NCBI RefSeq assembly: GCF_009498525.1
Contig: NZ_QSNT01000003.1
Location: forward strand, 909,671 to 973,670
Direction: 5' to 3'
DNA: 64,000 bases
Source: Rhizobium sp. ICMP 5592
GTDB taxonomy: Bacteria > Pseudomonadota > Alphaproteobacteria > Rhizobiales > Rhizobiaceae
Shown: in pieces, positions 1 through 9,219 of the stretch
How the letters are laid out: every line of letters starts with the position of its first letter
Numbering within the stretch: the stretch's first letter is position 1
The notes under the pieces: generated by a model
The model's input: only the letters and a program-made list of their open reading frames with translations
Database searches by the model: none
What the model was told of the DNA's origin: nothing
Position numbers and translations under genes: made by a program

Positions 1-2253
1 GAGCAGATCGCCCATCTCTCGACGCTGCTCACGAGCGAGCCCCGCGCCGCCACCGCCGACCATATGCCCGTCGATTTCGACCGCCGCATGAGCGCGATCG
101 AAGATTATATGACGACCAATGACGAATACATCATCGAGGCGGCCCGCCACGCGGCGGAAGCGGTCGTCGAGGCCTATTCGCGCGAGGGCACCTTCGGCAA
201 CAGCGCGCACGCTTCCGACATGTCGGCGATGACGGCGCTCGCCGAAGACCTTCGCCACCTTGAAGACCTCAGCCGCGCCAGCGACGAGCGCACGCACCGC
301 ACCTTCGAGGCGCTGCACGACACATTGCTGCAGATCGCCGATCGCCTCGACCATATGGAGCATCGCCGACCGGCGGCTGCCATGCCCGCCGCCAGTTTCG
401 AGAGCGATGTCTTCGCCGAAGCCGAGGCTCCGCCGATCAAGCCACCCTTGGCCGCGCCGCAGCAGGCTGGCCCGATCATCCGCACCATCGCTCCTGCAGA
501 GTCCCATCCTTCAGGGGAAGTTGCCGTCGCACAGGCGATCGATGCCGTCACCAAGGCGGAGATCAAGGCTGCAGCGAAGAAGGACGGCGTGAAACCGGGC
601 TTGCTCGCCAGCCTCGGCAAACGCTTTTTCACGCCTGAGAAGGCCGAACCGATCTTCACACCCGACCGGCCGGTGATCGAGCCGGCGCCGTCGATCGATC
701 CGATCGACATGGTGCAGGCCGAAGAGGCGAACGAACCGCTTGAGCCGGGCTCGGGCGCACCCGACATCAAGAAGATCCTGGAGCGCGTGCGCGCCAGCCA
801 GAATGCGGCGCGCAGCGGCAACGCCAAACAGCCGAGCGAAAACGAACGCGCCGACTATATCGCCGCCGCCCGCCGCGCCGCGCAGGCCGCCGCGATGGAA
901 GTGGACCAGACGCAACGCTCGGCTCCCGCCGCCAAAAGCGATGACAAGAAGCGCGGCGCATTCTCGCGCTTCCGCCGGCCGATCCTGCTTGCCATCGGCG
1001 CAGCCCTGCTCGCCATCATGGCTTTCCCGCTCGTCAACACGCTGACGCGCGGCCAAAAGGCACCGACCGAGATTTCCGTACACACCTCGGCAACCGACAG
1101 TGCAACGACGAACGCGGCCGCCAGTGCAGCCCAGACGCCGACATCGGACACTCAGGCGCCCGCACCGGCCAGCCAGGCCGCAACAACGCAAGCCTCGACC
1201 GAGAGCACCGCCGGAACGGCACAGCCCTCCCCGGCTGTCGCACCCACGAGCGATCACCTGACCACGGCAGCGCCGCTTGACGGCAACCAGACCAGCGAGG
1301 CGCTGACGCCGGTCGGCAGTGCTGCGCCCGCCCAGCAGACCGCAGCCTTCGTCCCTGCCGATGCCCCGGCCACAACAGCTCCCGCATCCGCCGCGATCAC
1401 CGTGCCCGACGGCATCCAACCGCCGACGCTCGCTGCCGCCGCCAAGTCCGGCGACCCCGTCGCCCTGTTCGAGATCGGCGCACGCTACACGGATGGCCGA
1501 GGCGTTACGGCTGATCTCAAGCAAGCCGCCAGCTGGTATCAGCTTGCCGCCGACAAGGGCTACGCGCCGGCGCAGTACCGGCTTGCCAGCATGTATGAGA
1601 AGGGCAGCGGCCTCGACCGCGATCTGGCAAAGGCCAAGAGCTATTACGAGCAGGCCGCCAATCAGGGTAATGCCAGCGCCATGCACAACCTTGCCGTCCT
1701 TGATGCCTCCGGCACTGCAGGCCCGCAGGATTATCAGACGGCGGCGAACTGGTTCATCAAGGCGGCCAATCTCGGCGTTTCCGACAGCCAGTTCAACCTC
1801 GCCATCCTCTATGCGCGCGGCAACGGCGTGAAGCAGGACCTGCAGGAATCCTACAAATGGTTCGCGATCGCCGCCAAGGGGGGCGACAAGGACGCGGCAC
1901 AGAAGCGCGACGAAGTGGCGAATGCCATGAAGCCCGACGCGCTTGAAGGCGCCCGCGCCAAGGTCGACCTCTGGAAGGTACAGCCGCTGGACGCCGGGGC
2001 CAACGGCACCAACATCCCCGAGGAATGGACGACCGGCAAGGGCGTGAACACCGCCTCGGTCGACATGAAGAAGGCGATCCGCAACATCCAGGCGATCCTT
2101 AACAACAACGGCTTCGATGCCGGCGCTCCGGATGGCTCCATGGGCGAGAAGACGGTCGCCGCACTGAAGAGCTTCCAGAAATCGGTCGGTCTGCCGCAGG
2201 ACGGAAAGGTGACCGACAAGCTCGTCAAGGAACTGCTGGCACGCAACAACTGA
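1..2253 (+). CDS. podJ: PodJ-like polar localization protein, C-terminal part (partial)
   Basis: The frame is open from base 1, so the N-terminus lies outside the window; 750 residues are visible. An Ala/Glu-rich cytoplasmic stretch leads to one membrane segment (about residues 327-346). A Thr/Ala/Pro-rich linker follows, then about four Sel1-type repeats (480-637, for example ALFEIGARYTDGRGV and QYRLASMYEKGSGL) and a PG_binding_1 domain (686-747, with VAALKSFQKSVGLPQDG). This order matches PodJ, the polar organising protein of Caulobacter and Agrobacterium, whose C-terminus lies in the periplasm. The family call rests on domain order alone because the diagnostic coiled-coil half is not visible. 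Another Sel1/peptidoglycan-binding protein remains possible. Confidence 0.72.
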   Translation, partial: EQIAHLSTLLTSEPRAATADHMPVDFDRRMSAIEDYMTTNDEYIIEAARHAAEAVVEAYSREGTFGNSAHASDMSAMTALAEDLRHLEDLSRASDERTHRTFEALHDTLLQIADRLDHMEHRRPAAAMPAASFESDVFAEAEAPPIKPPLAAPQQAGPIIRTIAPAESHPSGEVAVAQAIDAVTKAEIKAAAKKDGVKPGLLASLGKRFFTPEKAEPIFTPDRPVIEPAPSIDPIDMVQAEEANEPLEPGSGAPDIKKILERVRASQNAARSGNAKQPSENERADYIAAARRAAQAAAMEVDQTQRSAPAAKSDDKKRGAFSRFRRPILLAIGAALLAIMAFPLVNTLTRGQKAPTEISVHTSATDSATTNAAASAAQTPTSDTQAPAPASQAATTQASTESTAGTAQPSPAVAPTSDHLTTAAPLDGNQTSEALTPVGSAAPAQQTAAFVPADAPATTAPASAAITVPDGIQPPTLAAAAKSGDPVALFEIGARYTDGRGVTADLKQAASWYQLAADKGYAPAQYRLASMYEKGSGLDRDLAKAKSYYEQAANQGNASAMHNLAVLDASGTAGPQDYQTAANWFIKAANLGVSDSQFNLAILYARGNGVKQDLQESYKWFAIAAKGGDKDAAQKRDEVANAMKPDALEGARAKVDLWKVQPLDAGANGTNIPEEWTTGKGVNTASVDMKKAIRNIQAILNNNGFDAGAPDGSMGEKTVAALKSFQKSVGLPQDGKVTDKLVKELLARNN

Positions 2254-2298
2254 GCGTCGCGCGTTCATTCGAGCGCGGGATGCTCCGAGCGGGAAGCC

Positions 2299-2685
2299 TT
2301 ACTTGGGGTCGAGAAAGCTCTTGAGCACGCTGTCGTTGCTATGCACGACGTCGAGTAGCATCTTGCAGGCAAAGGCCTGCTTGCCCTTGCGGTCGTTTTT
2401 CTTTCCGGCCGGCGACTGCCTGATCATGTCGTCGGCGGATTTGATTGCCTCGCTGACCGTCTGATAAAATGGCGCACCCTCGACGCGGTCGACCCTATGA
2501 ATTCCCTCGGCATCCAGGAATGCATCCACCTTGCTCTCGTTGAGGGTCAGGTTCGGGCAATTGGCGGCAAGGCCGGTTGCGACCCCATACTGCTTGGCAA
2601 TCAGGACAGACCGATCCGCTTGCGCAGCGGCGACCGGCGCGACACCCATGGCAGCAACCAAGATCGAAATAGCAAGCTTTCGCAA
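2299..2685 (-). CDS. small exported protein of unknown function
   Basis: The 128-residue product begins with a typical Sec signal peptide (MRKLAISILVAAMGVAPVAA, cleavage expected after AAAQA). The mature part is about 100 residues and contains two cysteines (NCPNL and AFACKM) that could form a disulfide. No catalytic motif is recognisable. It converges on the podJ-like gene, with 45 bp between the two stop codons, and appears to be transcribed alone. The expected location is the periplasm. I do not recognise the family; the gene is credible because of its signal peptide and the codon usage it shares with its neighbours. Confidence 0.7.
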   Translation of the reverse strand: MRKLAISILVAAMGVAPVAAAQADRSVLIAKQYGVATGLAANCPNLTLNESKVDAFLDAEGIHRVDRVEGAPFYQTVSEAIKSADDMIRQSPAGKKNDRKGKQAFACKMLLDVVHSNDSVLKSFLDPK

Positions 2686-2977
2686 CCGAATCCCTCATGT
2701 GTTAAACTTGTGCGTGTTCGGCCAATTCTTGCAACATGCCTGTGACGACAAAAAGGCCTATAGCGGCTTCACGCCAGCTTTGCATCGTGCAGAAAACCGT
2801 CACATGATCACAAAAAAAGCCACGCTAAGTTGGGATTAAGGCTGCAAAAGCTGGGAGATGTCAGCGCTTTTCCTAAGGCTCTGGCAATCATTTCCGATTA
2901 GGCTCCCCTGTTTAATGGGGAATTGTCCATAGGCCTCCGGTCGTTTGCGTCCGGATGTCTGCAACTGGGATCAGACC

Positions 2978-3904
2978 GTGACGATCTATCTGCCGATCGC
3001 AGAACTGTCCGTGAATATCTTCATTATTCTCGGCATGGGCGCAGCCGTTGGGTTTCTCTCCGGCATGTTCGGCGTTGGCGGCGGCTTTCTGATCACGCCG
3101 CTTCTGATCTTCTACAACATCCCACCAGTCGTCGCCGTCGCCACCGGCGCCAACCAGGTCGTCGCCTCGTCGATCTCCGGCGCCATCACCCATTTCAGGC
3201 GCGGCACGCTAGATATGAAGCTCGGATCGGTGCTTCTGATCGGCGGTCTTTCGGGCGCTACGGTCGGCATCTGGATCTTCTCTCTGCTCCGGCGCATCGG
3301 CCAGCTCGACCTCTTCATTTCGCTGCTCTACGTCGTCTTCCTCGGCACGATCGGCGGGCTGATGCTGTGGGAAAGCCTGAACGCGATGCGCCGCGCCGCC
3401 CGCAACGAGCCGGCGGCACCCCGCCGGCCGGGGCATCATAGTTGGGTACACCGGCTGCCGCTGAAGATGCGCTTCAAGAAATCGAAGATTTATCTGAGCG
3501 TCATCCCGGTGATCGCCCTTGGCTTCGGCATCGGCATCCTGACCTCGGTCATGGGTGTCGGCGGCGGCTTCATCATGGTGCCGGCGATGATCTATCTCTT
3601 GCGTATCCCGACCAATGTCGTGGTCGGCACTTCGCTGTTCCAGATCATCTTCGTCACCGCATACACCACCATCGTGCAAGCGGCGACCAACTATTCCGTC
3701 GATATCGTGCTCGCCTTCCTGCTGATGGTGGCGGGCGTCATCGGCGCGCAATATGGCGTGCGCGTCGGCCAGAAGCTGCGCGGCGAACAGTTGCGCGCCC
3801 TGCTCGGCCTGCTGGTGCTCGCCGTGGGCCTGCGCCTATTGATCGCTCTGGTGGTCACGCCGGCCGACATCTATTCCGTCGTGCTCGAAGGGGCGGGCCG
3901 ATGA
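2978..3904 (+). CDS. TSUP (TauE/SafE) family membrane transporter
   Basis: The 308-residue inner-membrane protein has the internal duplication typical of the TauE/SafE sulfite/sulfonate exporter family. GVGGGF occurs at about residue 32 and again at about 193, each at the start of a hydrophobic half. I chose the GTG at 2978 because the protein then begins TIYLPIAELSVNIFI, directly before the first membrane segment; an in-frame TTG at 2945 only adds a polar extension. The stop overlaps the start of the next gene by four bases (ATGA), so the two are probably translationally coupled. The substrate cannot be read from sequence. Family members export sulfite, sulfoacetate or related organosulfur anions. 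Confidence 0.85.
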   Translation: MTIYLPIAELSVNIFIILGMGAAVGFLSGMFGVGGGFLITPLLIFYNIPPVVAVATGANQVVASSISGAITHFRRGTLDMKLGSVLLIGGLSGATVGIWIFSLLRRIGQLDLFISLLYVVFLGTIGGLMLWESLNAMRRAARNEPAAPRRPGHHSWVHRLPLKMRFKKSKIYLSVIPVIALGFGIGILTSVMGVGGGFIMVPAMIYLLRIPTNVVVGTSLFQIIFVTAYTTIVQAATNYSVDIVLAFLLMVAGVIGAQYGVRVGQKLRGEQLRALLGLLVLAVGLRLLIALVVTPADIYSVVLEGAGR

Positions 3905-4710
3905 GAGGTTACGGCCTGATCCTCGCCGCCAGTCTGCTGCTTGCGCCGTTCAGCGCCAAGGCGCAGGTGCTGCTCGACCAGCCGACCACCTCCACCACAG
4001 TGCGCGAGACGATGGAGATCGGCACCTCGACCAGCGAAATCGCCATCACCTCCGATTTCACTGGCGCGGATCTGACAATCTTCGGCGCGCTGTCCAATAC
4101 CGACCAGCTGCTTCTGGCGATCGGCCAATACGACATCGTCGTCGTGCTGGAGGGTCCGCGCGAAAATGCCACCGTGCGCAAGAAGGAGCGGGTCTTCGGC
4201 ATCTGGATCAACACCCGCTCGATGACCTTCGAGCATGTGCCGCAGGCCTATTCGCTGTCGAGCACGCGGGCGGTCGACAACATCACCGCGCCGCTCGAAC
4301 TGAACGATCGCGGCATCGGCACGGATCATATTCCACTCATCCCGGTCGGCTTCGTCGGCAGCGGCGCCGATGTGCCGGAATTCCGGCAGGCCTTCCGGCG
4401 ATTGCAGCAGTCCGGCGGCCTCTATGAAAGCGATCCGGCCGGCGTGCGCTTCGTCAGCTCCAGCCTGTTCAAGGCAACGCTGAGGCTCCCGGCTAACGTG
4501 CCGAATGGCGTGCATACGGTGCGCGCCTATCTCTTCAAGAGCGGCAAGTTCATCGGCGAAAAAGCCCTGCCGCTGCGCGTCATCAAGACCGGCATCGAGC
4601 AGACCATCACCGATGCGGCGCACGGACAGCCGATTGCCTATGGCATGTTTTCGGTGCTGCTGGCGGTGATCACGGGATGGACGGCAAGTTTTGTGTTCCG
4701 GAAGAGTTGA
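3901..4710 (+). CDS. TIGR02186-type membrane-anchored periplasmic protein
   Basis: The 269-residue product has a signal peptide (MRGYGLILAASLLLAPFSAKA) and a large periplasmic domain. The N-terminal part of that domain contains TSEIAITSDFTGADLTIFGA. A C-terminal membrane helix (about 245-264) ends in a short basic tail. This matches the uncharacterised alphaproteobacterial family TIGR02186, which I recall as commonly adjacent to TSUP transporters. The start codon overlaps the transporter stop (ATGA), which supports a shared function such as a periplasmic accessory subunit. A longer frame runs upstream but lies entirely inside the transporter gene, so it was not used. Its biochemical role is unknown. 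Confidence 0.8.
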   Translation: MRGYGLILAASLLLAPFSAKAQVLLDQPTTSTTVRETMEIGTSTSEIAITSDFTGADLTIFGALSNTDQLLLAIGQYDIVVVLEGPRENATVRKKERVFGIWINTRSMTFEHVPQAYSLSSTRAVDNITAPLELNDRGIGTDHIPLIPVGFVGSGADVPEFRQAFRRLQQSGGLYESDPAGVRFVSSSLFKATLRLPANVPNGVHTVRAYLFKSGKFIGEKALPLRVIKTGIEQTITDAAHGQPIAYGMFSVLLAVITGWTASFVFRKS

Positions 4711-5214
4711 TCAAGCACTCTTCTTCCGCGCGGCCACCTCCAGATAAGCCTCCGTCAGCCGCCCAAGCACCGACGGCGTACCCGGCGGCAGCACCTTGCC
4801 CAGGTGTCTTGCCCTGAGCTCCTCCATGAAGTCCTCCCAGAGCTGCGGTCCGCCATCCTCCAGCAGCTCGGCGCGGATCGACAACTCTTCGGAGACCGGC
4901 AGGTGTTTGCGGCCCCAGGCGCCCATATGGGCAAAGAGCGGCACGAGCTCGATCGCCATCTCCGTGAGGCTGTAGATGGCTTTCTGCTTGTGGGTCGGAT
5001 CGTCGTCGCGGGTCAGAAGCCCGCGCTCCACAAGCCGCTTCAGCCGGTCGGCGAGGATGTTGGAGGCAATGCCTTCCTGCGAATTCTGCAGAAGCTCGCG
5101 AAAGTGGCGGCGATTGCCGAACATGATGTCGCGGATGATGATCAGGCTCCAGCGGTCGCCGAGGATTTCGAGCGTCAGATTGATCGGGCAGCCGGAACGA
5201 TGAGGTGCGTCCAT
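4711..5214 (-). CDS. HxlR family winged-helix transcriptional regulator
   Basis: The 167-residue protein carries the HxlR signature: an N-terminal Cys (residue 9) followed by LEILGDRWSLIIIRDIMFG, then the recognition-helix region GIASNILADRLKRLVERGLL. A C-terminal extension of about 60 residues follows the DNA-binding domain. I chose the ATG at 5214, which has GGAGA six bases upstream; an in-frame TTG lies four codons earlier. The gene is divergent from the DHFR/RibD-like reductase, and two inverted repeats fill the space between them. It therefore probably regulates that neighbour and itself. HxlR members often respond to electrophiles or quinones through the conserved Cys. Confidence 0.85.
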   Translation of the reverse strand: MDAPHRSGCPINLTLEILGDRWSLIIIRDIMFGNRRHFRELLQNSQEGIASNILADRLKRLVERGLLTRDDDPTHKQKAIYSLTEMAIELVPLFAHMGAWGRKHLPVSEELSIRAELLEDGGPQLWEDFMEELRARHLGKVLPPGTPSVLGRLTEAYLEVAARKKSA

Positions 5215-5229
5215 AGAGGTCTCCAAAAA

Positions 5230-5290
5230 ACTGCTTGCATTTTGCCATCAGTCTATCTAGTTTTCAACTGATTGCTTTTAGCAACCAGTT
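5230..5290. promoter_or_regulatory. two inverted repeats, candidate HxlR operators
   Basis: Two related imperfect palindromes lie between the divergent HxlR and reductase genes. One has arms ACTGCTTGCA (5230-5239) and TGCCATCAGT (5243-5252), with 8 of 10 positions matching. The other has arms AACTGATTGC (5266-5275) and GCAACCAGTT (5281-5290), with 9 of 10 matching. They share an ACTG..TGC core. Assignment to HxlR is inferred from position. Confidence 0.5.
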
Positions 5291-5326
5291 TCTATTGTGA
5301 AACGGTTATCAACAAGGAGGAAACCG

Positions 5327-5887
5327 ATGAGAAAGCTTGTTGTCTGGAACCTGATGACGCTCGACGGATATTTCGAGGGAACGAAACCCTGGGATCTGGA
5401 TTTCCACATGCTCGCCTGGGGAGACGAGCTGGAGCGCTACGCGACCGATCTCGGCAAGGAAGGCGATCTGCTGATCTTCGGCCGCAAGACCTATGAGGGC
5501 ATGGCGGCCTATTGGCCAACCGCGACGGAAACGCCTGATATCACCGCCTATATGAACGGCTTCGCCAAGATCGCTGCCTCGCGGACGCTCGACAAGGCAG
5601 ACTGGAACAATACCCGCGTCGTCTCCGACATCGCCGCGGAAGTGAAGAAGCTAAAGGCAGAACCCGGCAAAACCATATTCGTCTTCGGCAGCGCCGAAGT
5701 AACGGACGTACTGCTGAAGGCGGGATTGGTGGACGAGATCCGCATCTGTCTCGTCCCCGTCGTTCTCGGCGCCGGCAACCCGCATTTCAAGCCGGCAGCG
5801 GAACAGCGGCCGATGAAACTCATCGACTCCACGCCTTTGAAGACCGGCGCGGTGATCCTGCGCTATGAGCCCGTGAAGGCGGCCTAA
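5327..5887 (+). CDS. dihydrofolate reductase / RibD C-terminal-like reductase
   Basis: The 186-residue cytoplasmic protein has the DHFR-like fold of the RibD C-terminal domain family. Its motifs are MRKLVVWNLMTLDGYFEG at the N-terminus, FGRKTYEGMAAYWP, and a nucleotide-binding region TIFVFGSAEVTDVLLKAGLV followed by DEIRICLVPVVLGAG. Such proteins are NADPH-dependent reductases, and most members outside riboflavin synthesis have unknown substrates. The ATG at 5327 has a strong AAGGAGG six bases upstream. It is divergent from an HxlR regulator, a common pairing for this family. It converges on the pdeM-like gene with a four-base overlap of coding ends. Confidence 0.83.
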   Translation: MRKLVVWNLMTLDGYFEGTKPWDLDFHMLAWGDELERYATDLGKEGDLLIFGRKTYEGMAAYWPTATETPDITAYMNGFAKIAASRTLDKADWNNTRVVSDIAAEVKKLKAEPGKTIFVFGSAEVTDVLLKAGLVDEIRICLVPVVLGAGNPHFKPAAEQRPMKLIDSTPLKTGAVILRYEPVKAA

Positions 5888-6672
5888 GCCGAGAGATTGC
5901 CGAAGCGCACCGAATAGATGCGGTCGCGGCCGAGCAGATGGGCAATGAGGCTTTCGCGGTCGAACAGGCCGGTCATGGCCTTGTGGCGTAAATCCAGACC
6001 GCCGGTCATGACCCCGAAAGCTGGCATAAGCAGGCGGGCACCATCCGTCGCGAAGCAGGGGCGGCGGATGGACTTCTCGCGACGGCGGACGGTGGCGGAG
6101 GGGTGCAGATGGCCGGCGATCTCGCCGGCCTGCCGGCCGCCCTTCGGCTCGTGACGGAAGGTCAGACCGCCATAATGCATCTCGTCGACGGATTGGCCGG
6201 GCAGATCGACCGTGCCGTCCGGATCGTGATTGCCGTTGATCCAGATCCATTCACGGCCGCGCGCCATGGTGACGATCAGGCTGCGAAATTCCTCCGGCAG
6301 ATGCGCGGAGCCGACGCGGTCGTGAAAATTGTCGCCAAGCGAGACGACGAGTTTCGGATCGTAGCGGGAGATGACGGCGGTAAGCACGGTCAGCGTCGCC
6401 AGCGTGTCGTAAGGCGGCAGCAACATGCCGCGCCGCGCGAAGGCCGCGCCCTTTTCCAGATGCAGATCGGAGACGACGAGAATGGCGGCATCCGGCAGAT
6501 AGAGCGCACCGAGCGGATCGCAGACGGCGGCAACGCCATGAACGACGGTCTCCACGCCCGATGCGGGCGTCAAACCATTTCTGAATTGGCCATTCATGTC
6601 TCGCGCTAGCGCCAGCCGATTCATCACCTTTAGTCTACCTTCATCATTCGTTTCGCATGATCCATGCATCAT
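5884..6672 (-). CDS. pdeM: PdeM-like ligase-associated metallophosphoesterase
   Basis: The 262-residue calcineurin-like phosphoesterase carries all the metal-ligand motifs: SDLHLEKG (about 68-75), GDNFHD (113-118), NGNHD (146-150) and GHLHPS (187-192). The spacing and the LEKG motif fit the ligase-associated DNA damage response nuclease PdeM, which is normally encoded beside an Lhr-type DEXH helicase, exactly as here. The first ATG overlaps the helicase stop (ATGA), so the pair is translationally coupled. Starts at 6624 or 6594 would also keep the whole domain. The ligase and exonuclease partners of the usual cluster are absent from this window. Confidence 0.85.
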   Translation of the reverse strand: MMHGSCETNDEGRLKVMNRLALARDMNGQFRNGLTPASGVETVVHGVAAVCDPLGALYLPDAAILVVSDLHLEKGAAFARRGMLLPPYDTLATLTVLTAVISRYDPKLVVSLGDNFHDRVGSAHLPEEFRSLIVTMARGREWIWINGNHDPDGTVDLPGQSVDEMHYGGLTFRHEPKGGRQAGEIAGHLHPSATVRRREKSIRRPCFATDGARLLMPAFGVMTGGLDLRHKAMTGLFDRESLIAHLLGRDRIYSVRFGNLSA

Positions 6673-9179
6673 TCCATAGCCTCGCGGATCAGATCATCCG
6701 CCGCTTCGGCCAGAAGGACATCATGCGCCTCGCCCGGCACCGGCACCTTGCCGATTTCCAGCATCACCGGCACGGCGAGCGGCGAGATGTGATCCAGCGC
6801 CCGGTGGGTGATATGGCCCTTGATTCGCTTCAGCATATCCCCAAGACGGCCGATATCCAAAAGTCCCGTGGCCGCATCCTGCCTTGTCGCCTGCATCAGG
6901 ATATGGTCGGGCTCATGGCTGCGCAGCACGTCATAGATCAGATCAGCGGACACCGTCACCTGCCGGCCGGTCTTTTCCTTGCCGGGATGACGACGCTCGA
7001 TCAAACCGGCAATGACAGCGCAATTGCGGAAGGTGCGCTTCAGCAGGAAGGATTCGTCGAGCCAGGCCTCAAGATCATCACCAAGCATGTCTTCGTCAAA
7101 GAGATCGGAAAGGCTAAGATGGCCGTTGGCGATCATCACGCCCAGGTCCTCCAGCCCCCAGATCCCAAGCGAATAATCGGTGGCGACGAAGCCCATCGGC
7201 TTTGCCCCTGCCCGCTCCAGCCGCCGCGTCAACAGCATGCCGAGCGTCTGATGCGCCAGCCGTCCCTCGAAGGGATAGGCGACCAGGTAGGCACGGCTGC
7301 CGCGCGGAAAGGTCTCGATCAGCAGCTCGTCGCGCTTCGGCAGCATCGACTTGTCTTTCTGGATTTCCAGCCAGTCGCGCACCTGATCCGGTAAACGACG
7401 CCATCGATCTGGATCGGCGATCATTGTCCGCACCTGATCGGCGAGATAGGTCGACAGCGGAAACTTGCCGCCAGCGTAGGAGGGGATTTTTGGATCCATC
7501 GAAAAGGCTTGCGACGCCAGGCACTCATTCTCTCGGATGCCTTCGAAGCGCAGCACCTTGCCGGAAAACAAAAAGGTGTCGCCAGGAGAAAGCTGTTCGA
7601 GGAAATATTCCTCGACCTTGCCGAGAGACGCACCCCCTCGCCCGAGCGACCCCAAGGCATTGCGTTTCACCATCCGGATATTCAGCATCGCCTCTTCGAC
7701 GATGGTGCCGAGGTTCAGGCGGTATTGCTGCGCCACCTGCGGATTGGAGACTCGCCAGCGCCCCTCCGGCGTCTTGCGGATGCGGGCATAGCGCTCATAG
7801 GTTCTGAGCGCATAGCCGCCGGTGGCGACGAAATCGACGATGCGCTCGAAGGTCTCCCAGGAAAGATCGGCATAGGGCGAGGCACTGCGGACCTCGTCAT
7901 AGAGTTCGAGCATATCGAAGGGTTCGGCGCAGGCCATGCCGAGAATATGCTGGGCCAGCACATCGAGCGCGCCGGCACCGACCGGTGGCGTATCCTGCGC
8001 GCCGACATAATTGGCGTCGAGCGCCGCCTGGCATTCCATGACCTCGAAGCGGTTGGCGGGCACCAAAATCGCCTTCGACGGCTCGTCCATGCGGTGATTG
8101 GCGCGGCCGATGCGCTGGGCAAGGCGGCTTGCCCCCTTCGGTGCGCCGACATGGATGACGAGGTCGACATCGCCCCAGTCGATACCCAGATCGAGCGTCG
8201 AGGTGGCGACGACGGCGCGCAGCCTGTTGGCAGCCATCGCCGCCTCGACCTTGCGGCGCTGGCCGACATCGAGCGAGCCATGATGCAGCGCGATCGGCAG
8301 ATTGTCGTCATTGGCCGACCACAGTTCCTGAAACAGCATTTCCGCCTGCGAGCGCGTGTTGACGAAGAGAAGCGTCGTTCGATGCTCCTTCAGCTCGCGA
8401 TAGATATCGGGAATGGCGTATTTGGCGGAATGGCCGGACCAAGGGATGCGCTCCTCGGTCGCGAGGATCGAAATATCGGGCTTGGCGCCGCCCTCGACGA
8501 TCACCAACCCGGCATGCCGCTCCGCCCCCTCCCCCTGCGCCACCAGCCATTTCTGCAGATCCATCGGCTCGGCGACGGTGGCGGAAAGGCCGATGGTCTG
8601 CACATGCGGGGCAAGCTTGCGGATGCGCGCAAGACCGAGGGAGAGCATATGACCGCGCTTCGAGGTCACCAGCGAATGCAGCTCGTCGAGGACGATGTAC
8701 TTCAGGTCCTTGAAGAAGCGCTCCGCCTCGCGATTGGCGAGCAACAGCGCCACCTGCTCCGGCGTCGTCAGCAGGATGTCGGGCGGATTGAGCTTCTGGC
8801 GCTGCCGCTTACCGCTCGGCGTATCGCCGGTGCGGTTTTCGACGGAGACCGGCAAGCCCATTTCGGTGACCGGCTTCATCAGGTTGCGCTCGATATCGAC
8901 CGCCAGCGCCTTCAGCGGCGAGATGTAGAGCGTGTGGATGCCGGTGAAAGCGGAGCCCGGCGGGATCTTGCCACGTCGCGTCAGGTCGGTCAGCGACGGC
9001 AGAAAGCCGGCCAGCGTCTTGCCGGCCCCGGTCGGCGCGATCAGCAGCGTGCTCTCGCCAGCCTCGGCGCGGGCCAACAACTCCAACTGATGCGCGCGCG
9101 GCTGCCAGCCCTTTTCCGCGAACCAGCGGATGAAGGGGGCGGGCAAGGCAAGATGGCTCTCGGAATCGATCTGGTCCAC
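6669..9179 (-). CDS. ligase-associated DEXH-box helicase (Lhr family)
   Basis: The 836-residue superfamily 2 helicase has Walker A APTGAGKT (48-55), a DELH motif II (about 165), motif III LSATV, and a C-terminal helicase domain with ATSTLDLGIDWGDVDLVIH and QRIGRANH. The long Lhr-type winged-helix and DUF4062-like tail follows. The size matches the short Lhr class linked to ATP-dependent ligases and PdeM, not the roughly 1500-residue Lhr. It probably acts as a 3'-5' translocase in DNA repair with PdeM, which overlaps its 3' end. The start is GTG with no strong ribosome-binding site, so the exact N-terminus is uncertain. Confidence 0.9.
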   Translation of the reverse strand: MDQIDSESHLALPAPFIRWFAEKGWQPRAHQLELLARAEAGESTLLIAPTGAGKTLAGFLPSLTDLTRRGKIPPGSAFTGIHTLYISPLKALAVDIERNLMKPVTEMGLPVSVENRTGDTPSGKRQRQKLNPPDILLTTPEQVALLLANREAERFFKDLKYIVLDELHSLVTSKRGHMLSLGLARIRKLAPHVQTIGLSATVAEPMDLQKWLVAQGEGAERHAGLVIVEGGAKPDISILATEERIPWSGHSAKYAIPDIYRELKEHRTTLLFVNTRSQAEMLFQELWSANDDNLPIALHHGSLDVGQRRKVEAAMAANRLRAVVATSTLDLGIDWGDVDLVIHVGAPKGASRLAQRIGRANHRMDEPSKAILVPANRFEVMECQAALDANYVGAQDTPPVGAGALDVLAQHILGMACAEPFDMLELYDEVRSASPYADLSWETFERIVDFVATGGYALRTYERYARIRKTPEGRWRVSNPQVAQQYRLNLGTIVEEAMLNIRMVKRNALGSLGRGGASLGKVEEYFLEQLSPGDTFLFSGKVLRFEGIRENECLASQAFSMDPKIPSYAGGKFPLSTYLADQVRTMIADPDRWRRLPDQVRDWLEIQKDKSMLPKRDELLIETFPRGSRAYLVAYPFEGRLAHQTLGMLLTRRLERAGAKPMGFVATDYSLGIWGLEDLGVMIANGHLSLSDLFDEDMLGDDLEAWLDESFLLKRTFRNCAVIAGLIERRHPGKEKTGRQVTVSADLIYDVLRSHEPDHILMQATRQDAATGLLDIGRLGDMLKRIKGHITHRALDHISPLAVPVMLEIGKVPVPGEAHDVLLAEAADDLIREAME

Positions 9180-9219
9180 GCTGCGAAACTAGCGGGAAAT
9201 TCGCGAAAAAGAAGAGGAC

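Noticed and set aside
511..2268. 585-codon open frame antisense to the podJ-like gene
   Set aside because: It has Arg/Gly-rich low-complexity composition typical of a shadow frame in GC-rich DNA, no ribosome-binding site and no domain. The plus-strand protein has clear domains.
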